From the NCBI RefSeq assembly GCF_021462225.1, contig NC_061797.1:40876147-40940146 (forward strand): a stretch of 64,000 bases of DNA, written 5' to 3'. Of the stretch, positions 12,280 to 21,649 are shown in pieces. This DNA comes from Girardinichthys multiradiatus. Lineage: Eukaryota > Chordata > Actinopteri > Cyprinodontiformes > Goodeidae. Position 1 is the first letter of the stretch, and each line of letters opens with the position of its first letter. The translations under genes were made by a program, and so were the position numbers. The notes beneath the pieces were generated by a model. It worked only from the letters and a program-made list of their open reading frames with translations. It made no database searches and was not told where the DNA came from.

Positions 12280-12980
12280 ACGATGGCTCAATATTGCCGC
12301 TCATTTATATAGGTTCTTTGGTAGGACAGGTTTATTATCTGGTCAAATATAGATTTCATCTTTTAATGCAGCTCCATGTTTTTTCCACATTACTATCTCC
12401 TGTGGTGGGCTTTGTTGTTGCATTTCTCTTAACACTGTATCTTTTGTCACCAATGCATATCCTGTTTGTGTCTTCCCTTTCTCATCTTTTCTGGAGAAAC
12501 CATTCACATAAAACTATTTTGCTCTGTGCCAGAGGTTGATCCTGCAAATCATTTCTAGTTTTTGCTTCTTTTTCTGCTAATTCTTGACAATCATGTTGAA
12601 TTCCATCTTCAGGCATGGGTAATAATGTTGCTGAGTTTAAGGCGGTGCACCTTTCTATAGTTAAGTGTGGTTGTGACAGTAAAGTTGACATGCAGGACAA
12701 ATGTCTAGCAGGTGATAGAAAGGTCATATTTGTTTGCAGTAATAATGCTGAAACTGCATGGGGAACTCTTAAAGTTAAAAGGAGAAACAACACAATTGTA
12801 GCACTGACTTCAACCGCCATTGAGGCTGCAATTACAGCTCTCACACAATATGGTTGCGCACACGCAACACTGTCTAGTTTTGAAAAGAAATAGGCTATTG
12901 GTTTCATTTTATCTCCACGTTGTTGAACCAGAACTGAAGTCATAAAATGTCCCTTACAATCTACCATCTGACTTGCTTTG
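12280..12980 (-). pseudogene. Retroviral RNase H and connection domain relic
   Basis: Frame 12482-12967 (161 codons) includes a connection-domain-like stretch (KMKPIAYFFSKLD) and degenerate RNase H sequence continuing past 12482 (ALVTKDT). It follows the reverse transcriptase in minus-strand order. Sequence is diverged and the frame breaks at both ends. Confidence 0.65.
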
Positions 12981-12999
12981 TGTTGGTAAATGCTTCTTC

Positions 13000-14262
13000 A
13001 GCTTCTACACTCCATTTCAGTTCAGACGTCATTTTCAGGTCTTCCTCATACATTAGTTTGTTTAATGGAGCTACTATTTCTGCATAATTTGGCACCCAGT
13101 TTCTACAATAATTAATTAGTCCAAGGAAGCACATCATTTGCTTTTTTGTTACTGATTTTGGAACTTATAATATTGCAGTCTTTTTTTCTTCTACAATTGT
13201 GCGTCCCCCTGCACTAAGATTGTGGCCTAGGTATTTAACCTCATTTTTACACAAATTAAGTTTATTTTTACTGACTTTGTGTCCCTCTTCTGTTAAATGT
13301 TTTAATAAAGCTATTGTGTCATTTTTACAGGTCTCCTCATCAGGAGAGGCTAATAGCACATCATCAACATATAGTAAAACCTGACTACCTCCTGGAAGGT
13401 CAAACTTGGCCATACTTGCACTCATTACCTGAGAGTATATAGTTGGACTTTCACAGTAGCCTTGAGGTAGTGAATGCAAACCAGAACTGACTATTTTTAT
13501 CTATAGGTACAGAGAAAAATGCATTGCTTATATCAACTACAGTAAATATTCTAGCATCTGGTCTTAGGGAATTTAATAATGTATAAGGATCAGGAACACA
13601 CGGTGCTCTCTGAACAACTGCATTATTAACTGCCTGTAAGTCTTGTACCATGCGCCATCCTGTTGATGGAGCTTGTTTTTTAACTGGAAAAATAGGGGTG
13701 TTACATGGTGAGTCCTCACATTATATTATCACCCCTGCAGTTACTTAATCCTTTATTACTGGTTTTATTCCTTCACGTGCATCATATTTCAAAGGGTATT
13801 GTTTTACACTGGGACTGTATTCTGTTTTTGCCCTGATTTGGACAGGTATCGCTCCTTTTACTAAACTGACGTCAGTAGGGTCTTTTGACCATAACTTATC
13901 AGGGACTTCATTCAAAAACTGTTCCTCCTGTTCAGTAAGGAATATTTCTCATTGTTGCTTTGTATGCAAATATATCCCTTCCTCCACTGTCACTGTCCAG
14001 AATAAGGGCTTCCTAGTTAATCCTGTGGATGCACTGATTTCTGTATTCATTGTTGTTGCAAACCAGTCTGTGGCATCTTTTCCCCTCTGCACTATTCTTC
14101 CCATGTCCTGCCACTTGAGTTCTTTATCCTTGAATAAAGATATGTGTGGAGGTGTCCACATTTTGCAGAGCTTCTTAGTGTCTTCCGCTAACACTACTTC
14201 AGCAACAGACATACTCTTCCCATCTGCATAAACATAAGTTACCATGACTTTTGTAGAATATA
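13000..14262 (-). pseudogene. Retroviral reverse transcriptase relic
   Basis: Frame 13165-13479 contains LPQGYCESP and the catalytic YVDD box (LLYVDDVLLAS). Frame 13451-13651 contains the first catalytic Asp motif (FTVVDISNAFFSVP). Frame 13949-14245 is the N-terminal part of pol and continues open to 14262-14271, where the plus-strand LTR of the inner retrovirus starts. Frameshifts lie near 13480 and between 13651 and 13949. The motif set and order identify a retroviral, class I-like polymerase. Confidence 0.85.
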
Positions 14263-14271
14263 AACTATCTA

Positions 14272-14670
14272 TGTGTGTAACTAGAATGTGCAGATAGAGG
14301 ACAGGGAGTAGAGGATAAAGAGTGCAAGGTCATAAATTGGTGAAGGACAGGGAGGGCCGGAGACAAGATAAGATGAGTCTGCTGGAAGTAATAACAAGAA
14401 GCACTCCTTATTTGGACATAAGGAACTGTTATGTTATACAACTGAGTGATATGATATATGTAAAGAAGGAAATGTGAACACACCCTTAAAACTTAATAAA
14501 ACGAGCTGGAACCAGAGAGAGAGCAGAGTTGGGCTCGCAGGCGTTGGCTGGAGCATCTCTCTCACTTTGCGCAGAGTCAAACTTATGCTGATTGTATTTT
14601 GTGTTTATTTCACTCTTTTGAAACCTGTGCCCAAATCAACGGACCTGGGGAAGCAGAGACGGCTTCGACA
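14272..14670 (+). repeat. 5' LTR of the inner retrovirus
   Basis: About 399 bp from TGTGTGTAAC to CTTCGACA. AATAAA lies at 14495-14500, followed by a GT-rich tract. The end is set by the primer-binding site two bases downstream. No second copy of this LTR occurs in the window. Confidence 0.75.
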
Positions 14671-14673
14671 ACT

Positions 14674-14692
14674 TGGGGGCGTCGTCCGGGAT
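14674..14692 (+). promoter_or_regulatory. Primer-binding site, tRNA-Pro type
   Basis: TGGGGGCGTCGTCCGGGAT matches the 18-base complement of the tRNA-Pro 3' end except for one extra base. It is directly downstream of the LTR. Confidence 0.8.
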
Positions 14693-14770
14693 TTGGGAAA
14701 ACAGGTGAAAATTGGGATCACTGACAAGGACCAACAGACACTGGACACAGGCTAGCCAAAACTACAGAAA

Positions 14771-14778
14771 AGGTAAGC
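14771..14778 (+). promoter_or_regulatory. Candidate major splice donor
   Basis: AGGTAAGC about 80 bases after the primer-binding site fits the consensus and the usual position of a retroviral leader donor. Confidence 0.5.
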
Positions 14779-15678
14779 ACAACCTGTTTTATCAAACTCT
14801 GCTTTTGGATTTTTGATAGGCTAAATTAATATTGTGTCCGATGTCTTAGTAAGTCTGAGTCTGCTAGAACTTAAGAAAAAGAGTGTCATAAAGGTTGACT
14901 AGTGGTGGTGTTGTGTGGAAAAATATAGTAGTTTCTCGAACGTGACGGTTCAGCATATGTCCTCGATGGGGGAGTATGATTAAGTTGGGTTGGAGGCCCG
15001 GGGGAGTGAGAAACCTCGAATTCTACATATAACTGAGAACAAGACCAGGCAAATACACTGTGTATGAATGCTGATGAGTAACGGAGATATTTCTCTGTGA
15101 AAATCAGATTACAGACGTTGATAAGTACTAAAGCACATAAAACATTATAAATGTAAGACTAGGAAGACCTGTGAGTTCGACACGTTTTTCTTAAGAGCCG
15201 TGAACAGAAGTTATTACAACTGTAAGACCGGCCATGAGCTGTGAGTTGGACACAACCAACAAGACCAGACAGAAATAAAAGTTAAATGAATGAGCTGTGA
15301 GCTGGACACACAACCCGGCAAGAACAGACTAATTAGGAAAACACGAGTGAATGAAAGCTGGTGAGTGGGGAAGAACGCCAAGCAGCGAGCGGCTCCCATT
15401 GCGGGTTAAAAAAAAAAACGGTGTGAAAGGCCCGGGGGACTGGATAAGTGTTCGGTCTGGTAACCTGACGGTGATAACAAGGACTGGCCACTGAAAACAG
15501 GCTCCTGGGGGGTGGATGTGTTCTGGTTTCTGGAGGGTCGATTAGAGAATCTTCAGTTGGACCAGGAACTCGGGGCATAGCGTGCCATACGTCCCGGTCA
15601 GCCAGAACTGAATGAGTGAGTGACTGAGATAACGCATTAAATATATCTTTTAGAAAAAAGGATAATAGTTGTCATAAG
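14779..15678 (+). other. Untranslated leader of the inner retrovirus
   Basis: About 0.9 kb without a long frame. Between 15165 and 15315 the motif 'gtgag(t/c)tggacac' recurs three times at irregular spacing, interleaved with 'aagaccggcc/aagaccagac' blocks. Such repeats may be degenerate duplications in the packaging region. Confidence 0.45.
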
Positions 15679-16560
15679 ATGGAAGGTGAATTTTATAGAG
15701 ACATAGATAATACTGGAGAAGAACAGAATAGTCCATGGAAGAGCATAGAGAACCAGCTGCTAGTAATGAAAGCTGCTATTAAAAAATCACATGAACATAA
15801 AGAGGAGCAGAAGTTGGTTAAACGGATGGATTCTAAAATAAATGAAGAATTGTCAAAAGATGGAAAAAGCAAGACAGATAGAGAGAATGTTGGCAAGTGG
15901 TTCTGGTTGAAGATGAAAAAGTCAAAACAGGAGAAAGAGTTGGCTGACAAACAGTGTAGAGACAGCAGGTGGTTGGGAAGAGGAAAGTGGAAGGAACTTA
16001 CAGACAAAGCAGAAAAAGATGAAAAATTTTGGTCACAGATTGGTTTGCTGTGGCAAAGTAGTGACCATGCTATGACTGAGAAAAGAGACAGGAAAAGCAG
16101 TCAGATTAAGGATAGCAGTACAGTTGAAATGCCGCCACCTTGTACACTTCCCACTCCCCACACTTCTCCCCTCACCGGCTTATACCCCACGTTGCAAGTT
16201 ACTGGGGGACATGTGAGCGTGTGTGATCTGCCACCAGTAAATGGACAGTCTCCTCCTGCCCCATCACTGCCTGCCCCCTCCCCCTCAGCCCCCGCCTCTC
16301 TCTGCTCACATTCCACTGCTGAGTCTGCGCTGTCCTTTGGAGGTTCATTCATTTCACAGGCTCCACTAACTGACCCATTTGCTGACTGGGTATTACGGGA
16401 CAAATTGCAGCCAGCTTCTGGCTCAATAAAGTGTTCCACCCCGTATATTTCCCATTCACCTAGCGATATGGAATTGGTCACACCTCTGAAACCAGATGTA
16501 ACTGAGGGCTCAGTTAATATGTCAGTGTCAGAGAAATGGGTAAAACAAGAACCACTGACT
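15679..16560 (+). pseudogene. Retroviral gag 5' half, fused to pol remnant
   Basis: The open frame 15679-16761 (360 codons) starts with a very charged, Lys-rich region with a Trp-rich basic block (KWFWLKMKKSK, WLGRGKWKEL; residues about 70-120) and a long Pro/Ser/Thr-rich stretch (about residues 150-240) resembling the matrix/linker part of retroviral gag. No capsid major homology region or zinc knuckle follows. From about residue 295 onward the same frame continues as pol connection sequence (next entry), so capsid, nucleocapsid, protease and reverse transcriptase are deleted. ATG 15679 lies downstream of the leader and is the first long frame. It is a defective relic. Confidence 0.65.
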
Positions 16561-17040
16561 GCGGTAACTTATTATGACGCTGCTATGCAGGCACCACCTA
16601 TTACAGTACAGAATACCAGAGAAGCCGAAGAAGCGTTCATTAACTTAAAAACCAGCCTCTCGCAAGCTGCACCCAGATTACACTTTGCCATTTCAGCTGG
16701 ATGTTTCTGTAACAGCACACACAGCAAATGGTGTGCTGTTCCCGAAAAAAGGGGGGGTTAGGACAGTCCTCATGTACATAAGTGTAATGCTGGAACAAAG
16801 ACACCATGAGTGCACCCGACACGCAGCAGGGATGGCTAAAATAATTCAAAAAACAGCTCATGTAGTGATGGGACATCCTCTTAACATATTGACATCACAT
16901 GGTGTGGTGGCCTTTGTGAACTCTCAGGCTTTCACACTCTCACCATTGAGACAACAGAGGCTGAGTAAGGTGCTAGAGGCCCCAAACATCACATACACAC
17001 ATGAAGGAATAAACATGGCAGATAGAATTATAGATAGCTG
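16560..17040 (+). pseudogene. Retroviral pol connection/RNase H remnant
   Basis: EEAFINLKTSLSQA (end of the 15679 frame) and, after a frameshift near 16685, frame 16685-17041 (PFQLDVSVTAHTANGVLF, GHPLNILTSHGVVAFVN, ITYTHEGINMADR) form the connection and RNase H-like part of a class I-like pol. The region ends abruptly at the junction with minus-strand protease of the host provirus. Confidence 0.7.
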
Positions 17041-17223
17041 ACATGACTGTCCATTGGGATCTCTTATCCAAACTGGTTCAGACTCACAGACTCGTGTCAA
17101 TTTCCCACTAGCTGACCTTACTGTTATTTGCTGATCACTAAGTCTGGAATTTGGGATTGTTTCTCTACAGGTGGTCCTGCATGCTTCGGTATCACAAAGA
17201 AAAGTAATTGATTTTCCATTCAA
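17020..17223 (-). pseudogene. Retroviral protease relic
   Basis: Minus-strand frame from 17223 contains a retropepsin N-terminal half. The active-site triplet, usually D-T/S-G, reads DTE (FLCDTEACRTT), so it should be inactive. About the last third of the domain is missing because the inner retrovirus fragment begins at about 17030. Confidence 0.75.
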
Positions 17224-17229
17224 CAGTAA

Positions 17230-18743
17230 GGTAACTTCAGGTTTAATGCTATCTATGGAGAGAAGGTCCTACAAATTTAGGAGGACATCCTCCCCCTGTG
17301 TTTTTTGTTTTGTTTTTGTTTTTATCAGCATCTGAGGTACTAGGAACAATTTCACTTGTTTTCTGTCCTAGTCATGCTGAATCATTATTTCTCCTCTCAG
17401 GACAGTCTCTGATCAGATGTCCTTCTTTCCCACAACACCAACACCCTGCAATTTTGTCCTCTGCCTCTAAATCCTCCTCTTCCTCTGTTGTTTTAATAAT
17501 AAATATGTTCTTCTTCTTGCTGAAAAAGGTGCTGGCTATCTTTTTCAGTTTTCTTATTTTTTATCCTTCATTACTTTTTCTGCATGGAGGGCATGATTAA
17601 CATAGTCTTCTAGATTTGCCGTGGGGAACCCTATAAAATGTCTCCTTACCCAGGTATTAATTGCATCCCTGGAACCAGCATGTAGTGCATTTTCTTTTTT
17701 TAACTGCTGTCGATAAGCTCCTTGTTTGTTTTCACCTTCTTGTAGACCACTATGTATTTTAAACACTTTTATCAGTCTAATCCTATATTATTCAAAAGGT
17801 TCTTCCTCTTTTTGTTTCACTCTGGCTATTTCTGCGTAGTCAGCTCTGCATCTGTATCTAACTGTAAGCCTATCGATTAATCCCCTCACTCTGTTTGTTC
17901 TGCTGTTAAAAAGAGTAAAATATTTTCTAAGGTTACACAGAAACAACCGTGTCATGCCATGAACCTCCGTGACAAGCTGTATCAACAGCCTTCAGTGTCT
18001 CAAAACAATAATAAAAAAATAAACACAAATAAAACATACATGAGGTACAGCCATGGTGGGGATGGATTTATTTACCAAAGGGACTCATTTTAGCCCATCC
18101 AATCCTGTCAAACCTCATCAGATCTTTTGTACAAAAACAAAAACTTTCCACCTACTCTTTTTACTCCCTTTCTTTTGTCCTGCTGTTCTACTTTGCAAGT
18201 CCATCAAAAATTACTTCTTAGCCCTCTGACCTTTTCTGCTTTCCACAAAAACATCCATTCTTATCTCCTGCATCACATCTCTCTCTTTTTAGTTACTTTT
18301 AACCAATAATCTACATCCTCATAACCTTCTTTGTCTATTTTTCTGAAATCACGTGTACTTTTAATGTACTTTTAATTATTGCATCCTGTAGATTAACAAA
18401 TTTTTTAGAGTTTAAACAATCATCATAATGATATGTGGTTATCCATTTATCTAAATATTTTAATTTTAATATTTTAATTTTGATCCTGTGCTTCTATAAA
18501 TTTCCAATCTTTGCATTGTAATTCATTTTCACCCCTTTTCCCATTTTTTTTTTTTTTTTTTAAACTTGGTCCAGTATATAAAAACCTAGGGTATTCTAAA
18601 TGCTGGATTATTCTGCTCAGTAGGGTGACAGAAAAATCTCCTTTTGTGGCAATTCTCACTTCAACTCTTTCGAGTAGAGAATTCTTGCCTTTGCATCCAC
18701 AAAAGTTAGTCACTTTCAATCCTACTGCTTTGGTATGAGGCAA
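17230..18743 (-). pseudogene. Retroviral gag relic
   Basis: Near 17420-17470 the minus strand encodes a CCHC zinc knuckle (CWCCGKEGHLIRDC), the mark of nucleocapsid. Frames 17554-17766 and 17788-17985 carry the capsid C-terminal region (RHFIGFPTANLEDYVNHA; RLTVRYRCRADYAEI). Frame 18474-18743 may be the matrix N-terminus, preceded by the repeat-bearing leader, but I recognise no motif there. Frameshifts separate the pieces. Confidence 0.7.
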
Positions 18744-18779
18744 AACCTAGTGGTTTAAATCCTCCATTCATTTCTCACA

Positions 18780-18966
18780 TGCACACATTTTTAAACGCGG
18801 AATGTTCTTAATATTTTTGTTTAAATACTTAAACACGGACTCCGCCGTCCTGAAAACACGGAATTTCAGTATTACTTCTTAATACTTAAGAGGACTCCGC
18901 CGTCCCCTAAACACGGAATTTTTTGTATTACTTCTTAATGCTTTTTCAGGACTCCGCCATCCTACT
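18780..18966 (-). repeat. Tandem repeat, ~55-bp period, in retroviral leader
   Basis: Three copies of a unit starting GGACTCCGCCGTCC (18837, 18892, 18948; the third has one change) followed by 'aacacggaattt' and 'gtattacttcttaat'. A degenerate fourth unit begins near 18790. The array sits between the primer-binding site and gag. Confidence 0.85.
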
Positions 18967-19227
18967 TTTACCTGTTAGGGCCTAGGATTCACAGGGTATT
19001 ATTTCACGCAACGACCGACTCAGTCATTCGTCACACTTTTTTAATCCCAACTCAACTCACCACTTTGCCTTCCCCTCTCTCTCAGAGTTCCGTCAGCCGT
19101 CAGACCCCAGCGGGCGGGCCGAGATCCAGTCCCGGAAAGGGTCTGTGAGTCTCCCTGATGAAGCCTGCCGTGCGCACGGTCTTTACTGGAGTCCACCAAC
19201 CCGCTGGAATCCTCAGGCGTAATTGGA

Positions 19228-19245
19228 ATCTGGCTCGAAGGACCA
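19228..19245 (-). promoter_or_regulatory. Primer-binding site, tRNA-Tyr type
   Basis: On the minus strand TGGTCCTTCGAGCCAGAT follows the 5' LTR after six bases. The first 14 bases are complementary to the 3' end of vertebrate tRNA-Tyr (acceptor CCTTCGA/TCGAAGG). Confidence 0.7.
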
Positions 19246-19251
19246 AATTAA

Positions 19252-19724
19252 TGTCAGGTTTAAACAACCTAAAATACTTATAACTTCACAAAAAGAAGAG
19301 AAAGACAAAGAATTAGTTATTTCACTTGCAGCGAGGACAACAGACAGAGATGTGTTTTCAGTTACAAATCTCCTACCGCTCTGAAAACCATCTGTCCGCT
19401 CCTCGCTTTTTATTATCTTTAGGGGTTCCCTATTTACAATGAATGTTGCTCTCAGCTGCATCGTAAACGGGTCATAAACACCATTATCTTGTAACAACAC
19501 ACTTCCACAGTCTCCCCCATCCTTAAAATTAGTTGTCATCTGTTCAGTGCAATCAGCCTTCATCTTTATGCCCTCCTCAACTGTGACTGCTTCCTCTCCA
19601 GCTCCACCTTTGATCCTTGCCTGCAGACAAACTCATCACATCCTTGAAAGGTTATAAAGATCAAATAGTCAAGTTAGAGAAAAGGAAAATATATAAGATA
19701 AATCTATATTCAATTATTCCAACA
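19252..19724 (-). repeat. 5' LTR of the minus-strand retrovirus
   Basis: 473 bp with intact TG...CA ends; pairs with 8960-9448. CTAGT follows at 19725-19729 as target duplication. Confidence 0.9.
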
Positions 19725-20732
19725 CTAGTGTTTGTTTTCTCTCCCCTCTCTCTTAGTTTCTTTTGTGGTTGCTTTCTTATTACTTTGTATGGTTTTCTTA
19801 TGATGATTATTATTATTATTATAGTTCTTTGGCTTCCTTGGGTTCTCTAGTTTAGTTTCCTGTTTAGTATCTCTGTTTTATTTATGGTTAGGTATTTGTT
19901 CTCTTTGCACTCTTCTAGTTTATTATTTTATTTTTCCTGTTCCTCTTGTCTTTTGGTTCCCCTTCTGTGGTTGTTTGCTCGGTATTCGTTTCTCGTTTTA
20001 TTTGTAGTTCTTTCTTAGTTCAGTCCCTCGGTATTGTTCCAGTTCCTCCTTATAGGTTAGCTTTAGTTATTGTTTATGTTTACATTTATTCTAGTCCTTG
20101 CCTTCTCTGCTTCTTTCCCAGTTTGTTCTGTTAGTGTTGGTTTAGGTTTGTTTACTTTTGTGGTTAGGGTTTCTTTATGGGTACTTTTGTTAATTCATAT
20201 TTTGCCAGTTTCTTAGATCTTAGGTTGTTTTTCTTCTGTTACCTCCAGTTTCTCAGTTTCCTTTAGTTCATGGTTATTCCTGATTCTTATGCTTCATTTG
20301 GTTATTTATCTTTGTCTATACTTTTGCTTAGCTCTGCTCTCTGTATTGTTTATTAGTCCCTTCTCCCATGCTTTAGTCTTTGTATTAGTTTCACTTGTTC
20401 CTTTAGCCTCCCTGCTTCCATGTCACACCTATTCCTAGTTCGTTTGATTACCTGCCCTTTGTTACCCTCTGTATATTAATTGTTCTAGTTTCATTGTTCT
20501 TCGCTGGTTCCTCTCGTTCGCTAACCTGATTATGTTCAGTTTGTGCTATGCTCCTGCTCAAGAAAATCATGTAAGTTTTGGGCTCAACTCATGTCAATTC
20601 CTGCAGTAACTTATGCTACGCTTTTTGCTACGTTTTTGGATAATCTTTTGAATAAAGATGAAGTCTTCCTATAACATGCTGCTGCCCAGCTCTTGTCTGC
20701 ACTTTGGTCCACTTCAGCCGCAGAATGTGACA

Positions 20733-21645
20733 ATCACTAGATTATTTGATCTCTAACTCTTGACTTTGTAACGCATTATTTTACCACGATTATTGATTAT
20801 AAAACAATAATATTACTTCTAGGTAATAAATCAAGCTATTCTAAATTTTTATTTGAAAAAATAAATAAGGCACTAACTGTTTCAGACAAGAGTCTTTCAT
20901 ATATGCAATAGTGTAATAGTGTTCTCATTTGTAAAAGGTTTGCTTTGCAAAGTACAGCGATTGGAAAACTGGAAAAAAATTAGTAACTCTATTAAAGAGA
21001 CACCACAACACACAACAAACTACTCAGAGTGTTTGTAATCGCATCAACATGATTAATCATAAACCTTTTAAGTGGAAAAAGCTGTCAGTGTGACTCCTGC
21101 TGGCTGGCTGAGCTGTTGAGTACGATAGGGAGAAGCTGACTCCCTGTTGCCTCTATGTTACTTGACAGGTAAAGACAAAAAAGGGAATGTATGGTTTTGG
21201 TTTATTCCAAAGGACACATCTCTCTGGCAAACAATGAGAACGACTAATGTGGTACTTATTGATTCATTTGGTTTGATGGACACTTAGTGACTGACACCAC
21301 AGCATAAAGAATCAGTCATTGCTAAATTAAAAGGCCAAGTTTAATCAAAAACTTTACTGTCTTAGATTTTTAGACTACAGCACTACTTTTATCCATAGCT
21401 TCCTACACACTCCCCCTCACCATTGGAAGCAACGTTTCGTGGATTACCTTAAATATTTTATCTGAATAATGTCACAATAAGGATACCAGGACCAGTAACT
21501 CAAGGTTTGCCGGTGGCGATTCCTCTTAGGCGTGAGAGTGTGCATGTATGGTTCCCTGCCTTTTGTGTCTGGGCACTGTTTCTGACAGACTGGAAGCCTG
21601 TTTTGGGTGTGCAGTGCCATTTACAGTAATAACTAAGATGTTAAG
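20733..21645. other. non-coding, nothing recognised
   Basis: AT-rich sequence without a gene or a repeat I can name. Confidence 0.4.
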
Positions 21646-21649
21646 TCCA

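Larger units (their letters stand above)
14272..17030 (+). mobile_element. Inner retrovirus fragment, plus strand, 3'-truncated
   Basis: It starts exactly with an LTR (14272), followed by a tRNA-Pro-type primer-binding site, leader with splice donor, a gag 5' half, then a jump into the RNase H part of pol. It stops around 17030, where minus-strand protease of the host provirus begins. No 3' LTR, integrase or env of this element is present and no target duplication can be seen. It belongs to a different family from the host provirus (different LTR, primer and gag). Best explanation: a provirus inserted in the pol of the older one, then deletion of its 3' part together with some host-provirus protease/pol. 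Confidence 0.75.
8960..19724 (-). mobile_element. Endogenous retrovirus, class I-like, minus strand
   Basis: A provirus bounded by direct LTRs (8960-9448 and 19252-19724) and a perfect 5-bp target duplication CTAGT (8955-8959 and 19725-19729). In minus-strand order it reads 5' LTR, primer-binding site, leader with tandem repeats, gag, protease, reverse transcriptase, RNase H, integrase, env, polypurine tract, 3' LTR. The env CX6CC-type region, CXXC motif and integrase C-terminus suggest a gamma/epsilon-like (class I) relative. All genes are broken by stops and frameshifts, and a plus-strand piece of another retrovirus (14272 to about 17030) interrupts it between protease and reverse transcriptase. 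Confidence 0.9.
8889..20732 (+). mobile_element. Gypsy-type LTR interrupted by an endogenous retrovirus
   Basis: The left piece (about 8889-8959, starting near 'gtcatgtttgtttg') and the right piece (19725-20732, ending GAATGTGACA) are rejoined when the retrovirus and one 5-bp duplication are removed. The right part has AATAAA near 20650 and a terminal layout like the gypsy LTR at 38894 (both contain 'ttttcattgttcttcg'-like sequence about 100 bp before the end). No internal gypsy sequence adjoins, so this may be a solo LTR. The precise left border is unclear. Confidence 0.5.
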
